Shown: positions 33,970-43,363, numbered from the stretch's first letter. The stretch: DNA of 64,000 bases from Flavobacteriales bacterium (GCA_947442505.1 CANEVR010000003.1:18794-82793), one strand, 5' to 3'. The notes: generated from the sequence alone by a model not told the origin. Program-made: numbers and translations.

Positions 33970-35358
33970 ATGCAATTTGACGTTATTGTATTGGGAAGTG
34001 GTCCTGGTGGTTATGTAACCGCCATTCGTGCCAGCCAATTGGGATTAAAGACAGCTATCATCGAGCGCGAAGCGCTTGGAGGAATCTGTTTGAATTGGGG
34101 TTGTATCCCTACCAAAGCACTTTTAAAAAGTGCCAATGTGTTTGAATATATCCAACATGCCAATGATTATGGCATTCAAGTATCTGATGCCAAACATGAT
34201 TTTGATGCTGTTGTGAAAAGAAGTCGTGGCGTTGCTGAAGGCATGAGCAAGGGTGTTCAATTTTTGATGAAAAAGAATAAGATTGAAGTCATCATGGGCA
34301 CCGGAAAAGTAATGGCCGGAAAGAAAGTTCAAGTTACCACCGCTGATGGTAAAGTTTCTGAAATCTCCGCCAACAACATCATCATTGCAACAGGAGGAAG
34401 ATCCAGGGAGTTGCCCAATTTAAAACAAGACGGCAAAAAAATCATCGGATACCGCGAAGCAATGACATTGCCTGAGCAACCCAAGAGTATGGTGATTGTT
34501 GGTAGCGGAGCAATTGGAGTTGAGTTCGCTTATTTCTACAATACCATGGGTACCAAAGTAACCATCGTTGAGTACATGCCCAACATTGTCCCCGTAGAAG
34601 ATGAAGATGTTTCTAAAGCTTTGTCTAAGACTTTTAAATCAAAAGGAATTGACATATTAAACAACGCCGAAGTTACAGGAGTTGATACAGCTGGAAAAGG
34701 GTGTAAAGTAAAAGTGAAGACAGCAGATGGAGAGCAAATCATTGAAGCGGATATCGTTTTGAGCGCTGTTGGTGTTGTTGCCAATATTGAGAACATCGGT
34801 CTTGAGCAGGTTGGTATCGTAACAGATAAAGGTAAAATTGTTGTAGACAAATTTTACCAAACCAACATTCCTGGTTACTACGCCATCGGAGATTGTGTAC
34901 CTGGTCAATCCCTGGCCCACGTCGCTTCAGCTGAAGGAATTATTTGTGTAGAAAAAATTGCAGGACACCACCCTGAAGCTTTGGATTACAACAACATTCC
35001 TGGCTGTACCTATTGCAGTCCTGAGATTGCCAGTGTTGGCTATACAGAAAAAGCAGCCAAAGCAGCTGGATATGAATTGAAAATTGGAAAATTCCCTTTC
35101 AGTGCATCCGGAAAAGCTTCTGCTGGTGGAACCAAAGATGGATTTATCAAATTGATTTTTGATGCCAAATACGGCGAATTGTTGGGCGCTCATTTGATTG
35201 GTGCCAATGTTACTGAAATGATTGCAGAATGTGTTGCTCTTCGCAAATTAGAAGCAACAGGAGAAGCCATCATTAAAACAGTTCATCCGCATCCAACAAT
35301 GAGCGAAGCCATCATGGAAGCGGCAGCTGCAGCTTACGGCGAGGTCATCCACTTGTAA
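33970..35358 (+). CDS. lpdA: dihydrolipoyl dehydrogenase (E3)
   Basis: The flavoprotein that reoxidises lipoamide in 2-oxoacid dehydrogenase complexes and glycine cleavage. The 462-residue protein has FAD-binding VLGSGPGGYVTAIRA at residue 6, redox motif GGICLNWGCIPTKALL (about 37), NAD-binding VGSGAIGVEFAYF (about 178), and the active-site HPHPTMSEAIMEA near the C-terminus. No E1 or E2 genes are adjacent. Confidence 0.95.
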   Translation: MQFDVIVLGSGPGGYVTAIRASQLGLKTAIIEREALGGICLNWGCIPTKALLKSANVFEYIQHANDYGIQVSDAKHDFDAVVKRSRGVAEGMSKGVQFLMKKNKIEVIMGTGKVMAGKKVQVTTADGKVSEISANNIIIATGGRSRELPNLKQDGKKIIGYREAMTLPEQPKSMVIVGSGAIGVEFAYFYNTMGTKVTIVEYMPNIVPVEDEDVSKALSKTFKSKGIDILNNAEVTGVDTAGKGCKVKVKTADGEQIIEADIVLSAVGVVANIENIGLEQVGIVTDKGKIVVDKFYQTNIPGYYAIGDCVPGQSLAHVASAEGIICVEKIAGHHPEALDYNNIPGCTYCSPEIASVGYTEKAAKAAGYELKIGKFPFSASGKASAGGTKDGFIKLIFDAKYGELLGAHLIGANVTEMIAECVALRKLEATGEAIIKTVHPHPTMSEAIMEAAAAAYGEVIHL

Positions 35359-35367
35359 TATAAGACA

Positions 35368-35880
35368 ATGGAACAATCACTCATACTCAATGGTCAGCAA
35401 GTAGAGCAGAAATTATTGCGCATGTCGCAAGAATTGATTGAACTGCATTACGGAACCCAACATGAAGTGATTTTTATCGGAATTAAAGAAATGGGGTTTG
35501 AGATTGCTCAAACCCTGTTTCATTTTTTCAAATCCAATACAGACATTCCCTGTCGACTGGAAAGTATTCAGTTCGAAAAAAGGAAATCCAAAGCCAATTT
35601 TCAGTTCAGCGGCAGCACCCAACAATTGAAAAAGAAATCCATCGTTGTTGTTGATGACGTCATCAACTCGGGCTTAACCTTGCTTCATGCTACCCATTTC
35701 ATTTTGGAAGCTGAACCCAGCAGAATCTCTGTGGCTACATTGGTGAATAGAGAACACCGCACTTTCCCCATTTTTGTCAATGTTGTTGGGTTAACCCTTT
35801 CCACCAACTTAAAAGAGCACGTCAGCGTTGTTAAAAAAGACAACCAATTTGAAGCCTACCTCGGCAACAAAATAAGTTAG
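35368..35880 (+). CDS. phosphoribosyltransferase family protein (PyrR-like)
   Basis: A 170-residue type I phosphoribosyltransferase. The PRPP loop is KSIVVVDDVINSGLTLLHA (about 90-108). It resembles PyrR (uracil phosphoribosyltransferase or pyr regulator) in length, but I see no pyr genes nearby, so the substrate is open. It starts 9 nt after lpdA and ends with interlocked stops against corA. Confidence 0.78.
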   Translation: MEQSLILNGQQVEQKLLRMSQELIELHYGTQHEVIFIGIKEMGFEIAQTLFHFFKSNTDIPCRLESIQFEKRKSKANFQFSGSTQQLKKKSIVVVDDVINSGLTLLHATHFILEAEPSRISVATLVNREHRTFPIFVNVVGLTLSTNLKEHVSVVKKDNQFEAYLGNKIS

Positions 35881-36911
35881 ATCCATCGGTTCTTCTTAAA
35901 CCATCTCAACTGCAAAAGTGTTAAGATGGCCATTACTCCCCATGTGAGATAATATCCATTGGTCCATTTTAATTCTGGCATGTTCTCAAAGTTCATCCCA
36001 TAGACACCAACGATGAATGTCATAGGGACAAATATGGTTGTAATGATGGTCAACAATCGCATCACCTGATTGGTCTTGTCTGAAGACATGGCATGATACA
36101 GATCCAAACTATTGGAAACAATTTCCCTTTGAAATTGAATTTGATCACCTACAAACAGCATGTGGTCGTGTAGATCAATAAAATATTTCCGAATGCCTGT
36201 TTCTTTGTCCTTGCTCAACAAACTAGTAATCTCTTTGGTGGGATCTGTCGCCAACTTGAAATCAAACAACTCTCTTCTGATTTTGAGCAAGGCTTTCAAT
36301 TGATGCTGTTGAATTTGTTTGGTCAGCATGCTCTCGATGAGCTCAATGCGCTTGGCCAAATTTTCGGTAGCCAACAAATAATCATCCACCAGCGTATCCA
36401 ACATCAAATAGGCCAAGTAAAAACTATTGGATTGACGAATCTTCCCAATACCAGCCTCCAATTTCTGACGCAAAGCATGAAACGAATCTCCATTCTGTTC
36501 TTGAAATCCAATAACCACATTATTCATGATTAAAATAGAAAACTGTTCGAGGACAAGCGGCAAATCAGGCTTGATATCCAATGCCTTCATGCAAGCAAAA
36601 TGGTAATACTCATTCACTTCCAACTTGGGCCTTGAGCGTGTGTTCATGATGTCCTCCAGCGTCAATTGATCAATATTGAAAAAACGACCGATAGCAGAAA
36701 TCAATTGGGGTTCATGGATACCATCGATTGTAATCCATGCCTTTTCCTTTTTCAATTGAAAATGATTCCAATTGAAAGACAAATCCAGTTGTTCTTTAAT
36801 GCAACCCGTTTCATCATAGTGATATACCATAATTCCAGGTGTCTGATGCCGCTCAGAGCCAATGTAAACAAGCGACCCTGGGTCCAATCCACGTTTTGAA
36901 GTCGTATTCAT
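35877..36911 (-). CDS. corA: magnesium/cobalt transporter CorA
   Basis: A 344-residue CorA-family pentameric channel. A long N-terminal cytosolic domain precedes two C-terminal transmembrane helices; the selectivity motif is YGMNFENMPE (about 308-317), the expected GMN at the end of helix 1. Imports Mg2+ (or Co2+/Ni2+). A TATCTTCG box lies 6 nt upstream of its ATG. Confidence 0.92.
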   Translation of the reverse strand: MNTTSKRGLDPGSLVYIGSERHQTPGIMVYHYDETGCIKEQLDLSFNWNHFQLKKEKAWITIDGIHEPQLISAIGRFFNIDQLTLEDIMNTRSRPKLEVNEYYHFACMKALDIKPDLPLVLEQFSILIMNNVVIGFQEQNGDSFHALRQKLEAGIGKIRQSNSFYLAYLMLDTLVDDYLLATENLAKRIELIESMLTKQIQQHQLKALLKIRRELFDFKLATDPTKEITSLLSKDKETGIRKYFIDLHDHMLFVGDQIQFQREIVSNSLDLYHAMSSDKTNQVMRLLTIITTIFVPMTFIVGVYGMNFENMPELKWTNGYYLTWGVMAILTLLQLRWFKKNRWI

Positions 36912-36917
36912 GAGCCA

Positions 36918-36925
36918 CGAAGATA
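36918..36925 (-). promoter_or_regulatory. -7-like box TATCTTCG
   Basis: Minus-strand TAnnTTCG, 6 nt before the corA ATG. Confidence 0.4.
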
Positions 36926-36991
36926 ATCAACCCCAATTCTTGCCCATTTTTTTCAATTGTAAATTTCAAAATACCCTATTTTCGCTTTACC

Positions 36992-36999
36992 TAATTTTG
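36992..36999 (+). promoter_or_regulatory. -7 box TAATTTTG
   Basis: Perfect TAnnTTTG but only 2 nt before the arginine decarboxylase ATG, so either a leaderless start or a chance match. Confidence 0.3.
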
Positions 37000-37001
37000 A
37001 C

Positions 37002-38399
37002 ATGAAAACAAAGTACATTGACTTTGTTGAACAACAGTTCAACTGGCCGCAAGAAGAATTTCGTCTGGAAAACGAACAACTTGAATTTCACAACATTCCG
37101 CTCATGGAGTTGGTGAAAAAATATGGCACTCCATTAAAGTTTACTTATCTGCCTAAAATATCAGACAATATTCAGCGTGCCAAGAAGTGGTTCAATAATG
37201 CACGAACCGAACTGAATTATGAAGGTGAGTATCATTATTGTTACTGTACCAAAAGTTCGCACTTCCGTCATGTCCTAGAGGAGGTGTTAAAAAACAACGT
37301 TCATCTGGAAACGTCTTCTGCCTATGATATTGATTTGATCAAGCGATTGGCCACAATGAAAAAATTACAGAAGACCCAGTGGATCATTTGCAACGGTTTC
37401 AAAAAGGAAGAATACGTTGATCGTATTTTGGACTTGAGGGCTGATGGTTATGAAAACATCATGCCTGTCATTGACAACAGCTATGAATTAGAAAAATTCA
37501 AGCAACGCTCTGAAGTACCGCTAAAAGTGGGAATTCGGATTGCCTCTGAGGAAGAACCCAAGTTTGAGTTTTACACCTCTCGTTTGGGTATTGGGTACAA
37601 ATATGTCAAAAAGTTCTATCAAAAATATCTGGCTGATGATGAAAAGTTGGAATTGAAAATGCTTCACTTTTTCATCAACAGCGGAATAAAGGACACGGCC
37701 TATTATTGGAATGAATTAAACAAATGTCTCAAGGTATATTGTGAGCTTAAGCAAGTTTGCCCTTCATTGGACAGTTTGAATATTGGCGGAGGGTTTCCCA
37801 TCAAAACCTCATTGGCCTTTGAATTTGATTACCAATACATGGTAACCGAGATTCTCAATCAAGTCAAACAAGCCTGCGAATACGCTGAAATTCCAGTACC
37901 ACATATCTACACAGAGTTTGGTTCATTTACTGTTGGAGAATCCGGAGGAGCGCTGTTCAAAATCCTACACCAAAAGGATCAAAACGACCGTGAAAAATGG
38001 AACATGATTGATTCGTCTTTTATGACAACTTTGCCAGACACATGGGCCATCAATCGTCGTTTTATCATGCTCCCTTTGAACAATTGGAAAGAAAATTATG
38101 AGCGTGTTTTCCTAGGCGGATTGACTTGCGACAGCGATGACTATTACAATTCTGAGCAGCATGTCAATGCGATATACATGCCCAAATTTTATCCCGATCA
38201 AGATCAGTACATCGGCTTCTTCAATACCGGTGCCTATCAAGAAACCTTGGGAGGGTTTGGCGGTATACACCATTGCTTGGTTCCATCTCCAAGACATATT
38301 TTAATTGAGAAAGACGCAAAAGGAAAATTAAAATACCGTGAATTCAGCCATGAGCAAAGGCCAAAAGAGGTATTGGAAATTTTAGGATACTACGATTGA
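37002..38399 (+). CDS. speA: arginine decarboxylase, PLP fold type III, Bacteroidota type
   Basis: A 465-residue PLP-dependent decarboxylase of the alanine-racemase fold. CYCTKSSHF (about 75) holds the PLP lysine, NIGGGFPIKTSLAFE (about 262) the phosphate loop, and GGLTCDSDDYYNSEQ (about 370) the acidic catalytic and Cys segment. Bacteroidota genomes annotate close homologues as arginine decarboxylase for polyamine synthesis; a carboxynorspermidine or ornithine role is possible. It shares TGATG with the following MscS gene. Confidence 0.8.
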   Translation: MKTKYIDFVEQQFNWPQEEFRLENEQLEFHNIPLMELVKKYGTPLKFTYLPKISDNIQRAKKWFNNARTELNYEGEYHYCYCTKSSHFRHVLEEVLKNNVHLETSSAYDIDLIKRLATMKKLQKTQWIICNGFKKEEYVDRILDLRADGYENIMPVIDNSYELEKFKQRSEVPLKVGIRIASEEEPKFEFYTSRLGIGYKYVKKFYQKYLADDEKLELKMLHFFINSGIKDTAYYWNELNKCLKVYCELKQVCPSLDSLNIGGGFPIKTSLAFEFDYQYMVTEILNQVKQACEYAEIPVPHIYTEFGSFTVGESGGALFKILHQKDQNDREKWNMIDSSFMTTLPDTWAINRRFIMLPLNNWKENYERVFLGGLTCDSDDYYNSEQHVNAIYMPKFYPDQDQYIGFFNTGAYQETLGGFGGIHHCLVPSPRHILIEKDAKGKLKYREFSHEQRPKEVLEILGYYD

Positions 38400-39244
38400 T
38401 GCAACGAAATCATTTTTTCAAATTGGTGCTCTATGTATTGAGTCTGGGCATATTGTTGCTCCTGAAGCCCGCCTACACTCAAATCACAGGATACATACAC
38501 ATACCTAAACTTTTTGAACACACCCTTTTCAGGGTAATGGTTGGTTTCCTTATTGTAGAGGCCAGTAAGCAAGTCATCTTGCTCACCTACAAGCCCGACG
38601 ATCCCAAAAGAAAAAAAGACAACTTTACCATTGGTATCAATCACATTTCCAAAATCATTTATGGCGTGCTCGTGACTGCCATTGTTATGTCATTGTTGAA
38701 CATCTCCATCAAAGAAGCCCTCACTACCCTATCCTTATTGGCAGCCGCATTGGTGGTCATGACCAAAGATTACATTGCCAATGTCATCAATGGGATGTAC
38801 ATCACCTTCACCAAATTGGTCAACATTGGAGACCACGTGGCCATTGGGAATTCGAGAGGCAAAATTTTGGACATCACCCTAACCAATGTTCATTTGCTCA
38901 GTGAAGATGATGACATTATTTATATACCCAACAACAAAGTATTCAGTGAGGAAATCATCAACTACACCCGCAGGGACTTAAAAAAATCATACATCGATTT
39001 TCAAATCAATCCATATGTGATTTCAGATATATCCGAACTGGAAAAAATACTTTGGAATGAAATCTCCTTGCTACATGTCGAGATTATTGATGGAAGCTTT
39101 TCTGTAAAAACCGTTCTTATAAAGGTAGACGCAATAGATTGCAAGGTCCATTACATCCTTAAAGACCCCTTGAATAGGGAGGTAGATAATCAAATCAAAC
39201 GCATATTAAAAAGAAAAATAGTGACCTTAATCAATCCTCGATAA
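38399..39244 (+). CDS. MscS-family mechanosensitive channel
   Basis: A 281-residue small-conductance channel. Three hydrophobic helices (about 8-25, 40-56, 80-100) are followed by the pore helix and beta domain: VMTKDYIANVINGMYI, GDHVAIGNSRGKILDIT and IYIPNNKVF are standard MscS motifs. It releases solutes on hypo-osmotic shock. ATG 38399 overlaps the preceding stop by 1 nt. Confidence 0.88.
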   Translation: MQRNHFFKLVLYVLSLGILLLLKPAYTQITGYIHIPKLFEHTLFRVMVGFLIVEASKQVILLTYKPDDPKRKKDNFTIGINHISKIIYGVLVTAIVMSLLNISIKEALTTLSLLAAALVVMTKDYIANVINGMYITFTKLVNIGDHVAIGNSRGKILDITLTNVHLLSEDDDIIYIPNNKVFSEEIINYTRRDLKKSYIDFQINPYVISDISELEKILWNEISLLHVEIIDGSFSVKTVLIKVDAIDCKVHYILKDPLNREVDNQIKRILKRKIVTLINPR

Positions 39245-39294
39245 ACCACATTTTTCATTGCACATTTTTTTTTTGAAAATTCATCAAAGTTTTT

Positions 39295-39324
39295 TTTGAG
39301 TTTACCCGAACGTGTCCATATTTG
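39295..39324 (+). promoter_or_regulatory. promoter with -33 TTTG and -7 CATATTTG
   Basis: TTTG (39295-39298), an 18-nt spacer and CATATTTG (39317-39324) match the Bacteroidota promoter layout, 33 nt before the next start codon. Confidence 0.45.
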
Positions 39325-39357
39325 CGCAGAAATTCAAATGTCAAAATCAAAAACGAA

Positions 39358-40335
39358 ATGAGTAAATTCACCAGCATCCGAGACTTCATGGAATCACAGT
39401 ATTTGCACTTCAATGCAGCTACTGTAGTGGATGCAGCCAAGGGCTATGAAACGCACCTTACTGAAGGCGGAAAAATGATGATCACCCTTGCAGGAGCTAT
39501 GTCCACCGCTGAGTTGGGCATCAGTTTGGCAGAGATGATTCGTCAAGGCAAGGTGGATATCATTTCATGTACTGGTGCCAATTTGGAAGAAGACCTCATG
39601 AATTTGGTGGCGCATGACCATTACCGCAGGGTTCCAAACTACCGTGACCTTACTCCTCAAGATGAGTGGGATTTATTGGAGCAAGGTTTGAATCGCGTAA
39701 CGGATACTTGTATTCCTGAAGAAGAAGCATTTAGAAGATTGCAAAAGCATGTACATGCATTGTGGAAAAATGCCGATGAAAAAGGTGAGCGTTTTTTCCC
39801 TCATGAATTCATGTACAAGATGATACTTAGTGGTGTTTTAGAACAATATTACCAAATTGATCCCAAGAACTCTTGGATGATTGCCGCCGCAGAACGCAAT
39901 CTTCCTATTATTGTTCCAGGATGGGAAGACAGTACCATGGGAAATATTTTTGCCAGTTATTGCATCAAAGGCGAACTCAAACCCACCACCATGAAAAGTG
40001 GCATTGAATACATGATGTGGTTGGCCAATTGGTACACCCAGAATTGTGCTGGTAAAGGAATTGGATTTTTTCAAATTGGTGGTGGTATCGCAGGTGACTT
40101 CCCCATTTGCGTCGTTCCGATGTTGTACCAAGACATGGAAATGCATGACGTTCCTTTCTGGTCTTACTTCTGCCAAATTTCAGATAGCACCACGAGCTAT
40201 GGCTCATACTCAGGAGCTGTTCCAAATGAAAAAATCACTTGGGGAAAACTGGACATCAACACCCCTAAATTTGTCATTGAAAGCGATGCAACCATTGTGG
40301 CTCCGTTGATCTTTGCCTGGTTATTAAATCAATAA
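39358..40335 (+). CDS. deoxyhypusine synthase-like protein
   Basis: A 325-residue DHS-family enzyme. It has the NAD-binding fold (LAGAMSTAELGISLAEM about 46; SCTGANLEEDLMNLVAHDHY about 73), and a C-terminal EKITWGKLDI where the family's catalytic Lys sits. Bacteria lack eIF5A, so it probably acts as a homospermidine-synthase-like enzyme or on another aminobutyl acceptor. It lies near arginine decarboxylase. I start at MSKFTSI; a longer frame exists but has no protein-like N-terminus. Confidence 0.85.
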   Translation: MSKFTSIRDFMESQYLHFNAATVVDAAKGYETHLTEGGKMMITLAGAMSTAELGISLAEMIRQGKVDIISCTGANLEEDLMNLVAHDHYRRVPNYRDLTPQDEWDLLEQGLNRVTDTCIPEEEAFRRLQKHVHALWKNADEKGERFFPHEFMYKMILSGVLEQYYQIDPKNSWMIAAAERNLPIIVPGWEDSTMGNIFASYCIKGELKPTTMKSGIEYMMWLANWYTQNCAGKGIGFFQIGGGIAGDFPICVVPMLYQDMEMHDVPFWSYFCQISDSTTSYGSYSGAVPNEKITWGKLDINTPKFVIESDATIVAPLIFAWLLNQ

Positions 40336-40358
40336 ATTAAGTTTGTTAGAATAGCGAT

Positions 40359-40712
40359 ATGAAGCGTATTATCAAAGATTACAAGAACATTTCACAAGAA
40401 CATGCTGATTTGATTGCTGAGTCTTATCCCAATGGTTTTGAAAATGAGAATTTGGTTTCTTTTACAACTCCAAAAGGTGAATTTATCAAAGCACTAGAAA
40501 TCAGAACTGAAGACACCATTTACTTGTTTAAAATAGACAAGAATATGGAAGTTGCTGGAGATGATGAAGGCAATGATACCGCGGGGATGCCAGTCGGAGA
40601 TTTCGACAACTTCAAGGGAGATTCCGATTCTGATGACGACGACGATGATGACGATGATGACAATGCCGACAACAATGACGATGACGGAGATGACGACAGA
40701 GAAGATGATTAA
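40359..40712 (+). CDS. small protein with acidic C-terminal tail
   Basis: A 117-residue protein. The first 70 residues form a small domain (DLIAESYPNGFENENLVSF, then IKALEIRTEDTIYLFKI); the last 35 are almost all Asp, Glu, Asn and Gly. Similar proteins are conserved in Flavobacteriia and are sometimes mislabelled as DNA primase; function unknown. It is followed directly by an intrinsic terminator and is probably expressed with the upstream DHS-like gene. Confidence 0.72.
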   Translation: MKRIIKDYKNISQEHADLIAESYPNGFENENLVSFTTPKGEFIKALEIRTEDTIYLFKIDKNMEVAGDDEGNDTAGMPVGDFDNFKGDSDSDDDDDDDDDDNADNNDDDGDDDREDD

Positions 40713-40719
40713 GTTTCAA

Positions 40720-40746
40720 AAGGCTGTTAACAACAGCCTTTTTTTA
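40720..40746 (+). terminator. intrinsic terminator
   Basis: A 9-bp stem AAGGCTGTT / AACAGCCTT with loop AAC, followed by TTTTTT, 8 nt after the acidic-tail gene. Confidence 0.8.
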
Positions 40747-40799
40747 TTGCTGACAAACAACCCATTTGAATAAATATAGTCTTACTTAAAAAAAATTTT

Positions 40800-41948
40800 A
40801 TGCCCAAGTTTCTTCTCATCATCATCGCCTTGTTTCCTTTGACCTTGTCTGCGCAAGACAATTGTGTTGACTCTAGTCTAATCAACCCTGAAACCCTTTG
40901 CCCCATGATATGGATGCCCGTCTGCGGATGTGATGGCAATACGTACAGCAATGATTGCGAAGCGCTAAATATTGGCGGGGTAACCGCGTGGTCTGATGGA
41001 GAATGTCAAGGAGGAACAGGTTGTATTGACCCGTCATTGATTGACATCAACATGGGATGTCTAACAGTCTGGATGCCCGTGTGCGGTTGTGATGGTAATA
41101 CTTACGGCAATGATTGTGAAGCCACCTATTATGGTGGAGTAACTTCATGGACCGATGGAGAATGTCCGGTTGTGGATACCATTGAGTGCATGATTCTTCC
41201 CGCGAACGTAGATTTCGGACTTTGTGCAATGGCACTGGGTGTCGCTATGACGGACAGCGGATGCGTCTTTATTTCTGGCTGCAGTTCTATGGGTAGCGAC
41301 GGTTTTGATTACGCTGGATATTTCTACAATAGTGAATGGGAATGTAATTCTGCTTGCTTAGAGGATACGGTTGTCACATTGCCCTGCGTTGTGGATAGCT
41401 TATTTAATTTTGCTGTAGACTGCATTGGCGATTATATCCCGGTTTGTGGTTGCGATGAAGTAACCTACTTGAACGAATGCGTTGCCGTCAACTACCATGG
41501 TATTTCGAGTTACATGCCTGGTCCTTGCCATGCCTTTTGCAATCCAATTCCAACAGGAATAACTTTTGGTGAATGTGACATGGTATTGGGAATCGTAGCC
41601 ACTGATTCAGGTTGCTTTACCTTAAGTGGCTGCAGCAGCATAGGAAGCGATGGATTGGATTATGCAGGATACTTTTATGACTTGATGCAAGAATGTGAAA
41701 CTGCTTGTGGAGGAGCATCTATTGGATCCATTGAACAAAATTTAGTTTACCCCAATCCTACCAAAGACTTTATTCAGCTTGACAGAAACTACCAATCTAT
41801 TCAAGTGGTTAACCCACTGGGACAGGTGGTTTTAAAAGACAACAACACAAAGTTGATCAACTTATCTGCCCTACCTGCAGGCATTTACCACCTTGGACTG
41901 CGAAATGACTCAATTGAGAAATTTGTCAAAGTAATCAAAGAAAACTAG
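40800..41948 (+). CDS. secreted Kazal-type inhibitor-like protein with type IX (type A) sorting domain
   Basis: A 382-residue exported protein. The signal peptide is FLLIIIALFPLTLSAQ. Three Kazal-like domains follow, each with PVCGCD then TY and NxC (about residues 35, 90 and 220). Two copies of another module occur (about 130-186 and 247-303) with six cysteines spaced identically: C-x11-C-x12-C-x5-C-x20-C-x3-C. The C-terminus (VYPNPTKDFIQL ... LPAGIYHLGL) is a type A sorting domain. Kazal domains inhibit serine proteases, so this may protect the surface. Confidence 0.85.
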   Translation: MPKFLLIIIALFPLTLSAQDNCVDSSLINPETLCPMIWMPVCGCDGNTYSNDCEALNIGGVTAWSDGECQGGTGCIDPSLIDINMGCLTVWMPVCGCDGNTYGNDCEATYYGGVTSWTDGECPVVDTIECMILPANVDFGLCAMALGVAMTDSGCVFISGCSSMGSDGFDYAGYFYNSEWECNSACLEDTVVTLPCVVDSLFNFAVDCIGDYIPVCGCDEVTYLNECVAVNYHGISSYMPGPCHAFCNPIPTGITFGECDMVLGIVATDSGCFTLSGCSSIGSDGLDYAGYFYDLMQECETACGGASIGSIEQNLVYPNPTKDFIQLDRNYQSIQVVNPLGQVVLKDNNTKLINLSALPAGIYHLGLRNDSIEKFVKVIKEN

Positions 41949-43363
41949 TAGGCTTTTTCCTCACCCATGAGCATATTCCAGATTGTTTTAATAACAATCC
42001 TTATGTCCAAGGTAAGAGACCAATTTTCCACATACCAAATGTCCGCTTCTACGCGTTGTTCCATTTGAATCAATTCCTTGGTCTCTCCTCTAAGACCATT
42101 GACCTGAGCCCAACCTGTAATACCCGGCTTAGCCAAGTGGCGAACCAAAAATTTACTGACCCTCTGGCTATACTCTTCCGTATGCTTGAGCATATGCGGT
42201 CTTGGGCCAACGACAGACATCTCACCCTTCAGTACATTCCAAAATTGGGGTAGCTCATCCAAATTGGAACGCCGCAAAAAACCGCCAATTTTGGTAAGCC
42301 GAGGATCATCCTTTGTGGCTTGCAAAGCATCCGCTTCGTCATTCACACGCATAGTCCTAAACTTATAACACAAAAAAGAACGACCATCCTCACCTGTGCG
42401 TAACTGCTTAAAAAAAATAGGCCCCTTCGAACCAAATTTAATCAAGATCAACAAAATGGGCAACAAAATGGGCATTAATGACAACAAAACCAACATTGAA
42501 AATACAACATCAAACGACCTTTTCAATGCGCGATTAATAGGACGTTGTAATGGCTCACTGCGTAGACTAACCAAAGGCATCAATCGAAACATATCGATAA
42601 TGGGCTTCCTTCCCAATAGTGTTGATCCAAAATAAGGAATGAATTTCACACGGATCAAATTGTTCTCGCAATACTGAACAATGTCCTTTAACAATGGATG
42701 CTCCAAAGGTGTCAATTGCCAATACACCTCATGCACGTCATTGTTCACCAAATAATCCTTTAAACCCGCTAAGAATCCCAAGTCAGTGCAGCCTAGATGA
42801 ACCATTCTTTGTCTTCCAGCAGGATCATCTTCACTAAAAAAACCCAATACCCTAAAACCCAATGTGATATCATCACGCATCGTTTTAAACAAATACTGCA
42901 CAGAATTGTCATCACCCACAAGCACTACTCTTCTGAAGTTGTAACCCTTGGAGCGATACCAAGAAAAGAAAGTCTGAAAAATCCAACGAAAAAAAATAAA
43001 GAATACAAAGCTGGTTACGATATAATACAAAACCCAAAGACGAGCAATGGTATCTAAATTAAGCGTGAATAAAAACAAAAAAACAGTAGCTGAATAAATG
43101 AAATGATACCCTGTTAATTTTCTCAACATTTCTTCAAATGACTCACCGCGCAAAAAAGTATAAGCCTTGTGATAAAAAGCGATGACTACCCAAATAAAAT
43201 TGACTAAAAACCAAAGTTCTGAGTCTTGCTCACCTGGCCACCAATTGACATTTCCAAACCGAAAAAAATGAGAAAGAAAAAAAACAACATTCACCACTAC
43301 CAAATCTGCAGCAACACCTATTAAAGGCAGATACTTTGAATATCCAAATTTAGCTCCACTCAT
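41945..43363 (-). CDS. initiating sugar transferase (WbaP/WcaJ type)
   Basis: A 472-residue polyprenyl-phosphate glycosylphosphotransferase that starts repeat-unit synthesis. An N-terminal membrane region (about four helices) and a Rossmann-like segment precede the conserved C-terminal domain: KRSFDVVFS, CYKFRTMRVN, LRRSNLDELPQFWNV and VVGPRPHM are the hallmarks. The ATG at 43363 is preferred to an in-frame TTG, because the -7 box lies there. It is the last gene of the exopolysaccharide cluster, with its own possible promoter. Confidence 0.92.
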   Translation of the reverse strand: MSGAKFGYSKYLPLIGVAADLVVVNVVFFLSHFFRFGNVNWWPGEQDSELWFLVNFIWVVIAFYHKAYTFLRGESFEEMLRKLTGYHFIYSATVFLFLFTLNLDTIARLWVLYYIVTSFVFFIFFRWIFQTFFSWYRSKGYNFRRVVLVGDDNSVQYLFKTMRDDITLGFRVLGFFSEDDPAGRQRMVHLGCTDLGFLAGLKDYLVNNDVHEVYWQLTPLEHPLLKDIVQYCENNLIRVKFIPYFGSTLLGRKPIIDMFRLMPLVSLRSEPLQRPINRALKRSFDVVFSMLVLLSLMPILLPILLILIKFGSKGPIFFKQLRTGEDGRSFLCYKFRTMRVNDEADALQATKDDPRLTKIGGFLRRSNLDELPQFWNVLKGEMSVVGPRPHMLKHTEEYSQRVSKFLVRHLAKPGITGWAQVNGLRGETKELIQMEQRVEADIWYVENWSLTLDIRIVIKTIWNMLMGEEKAY

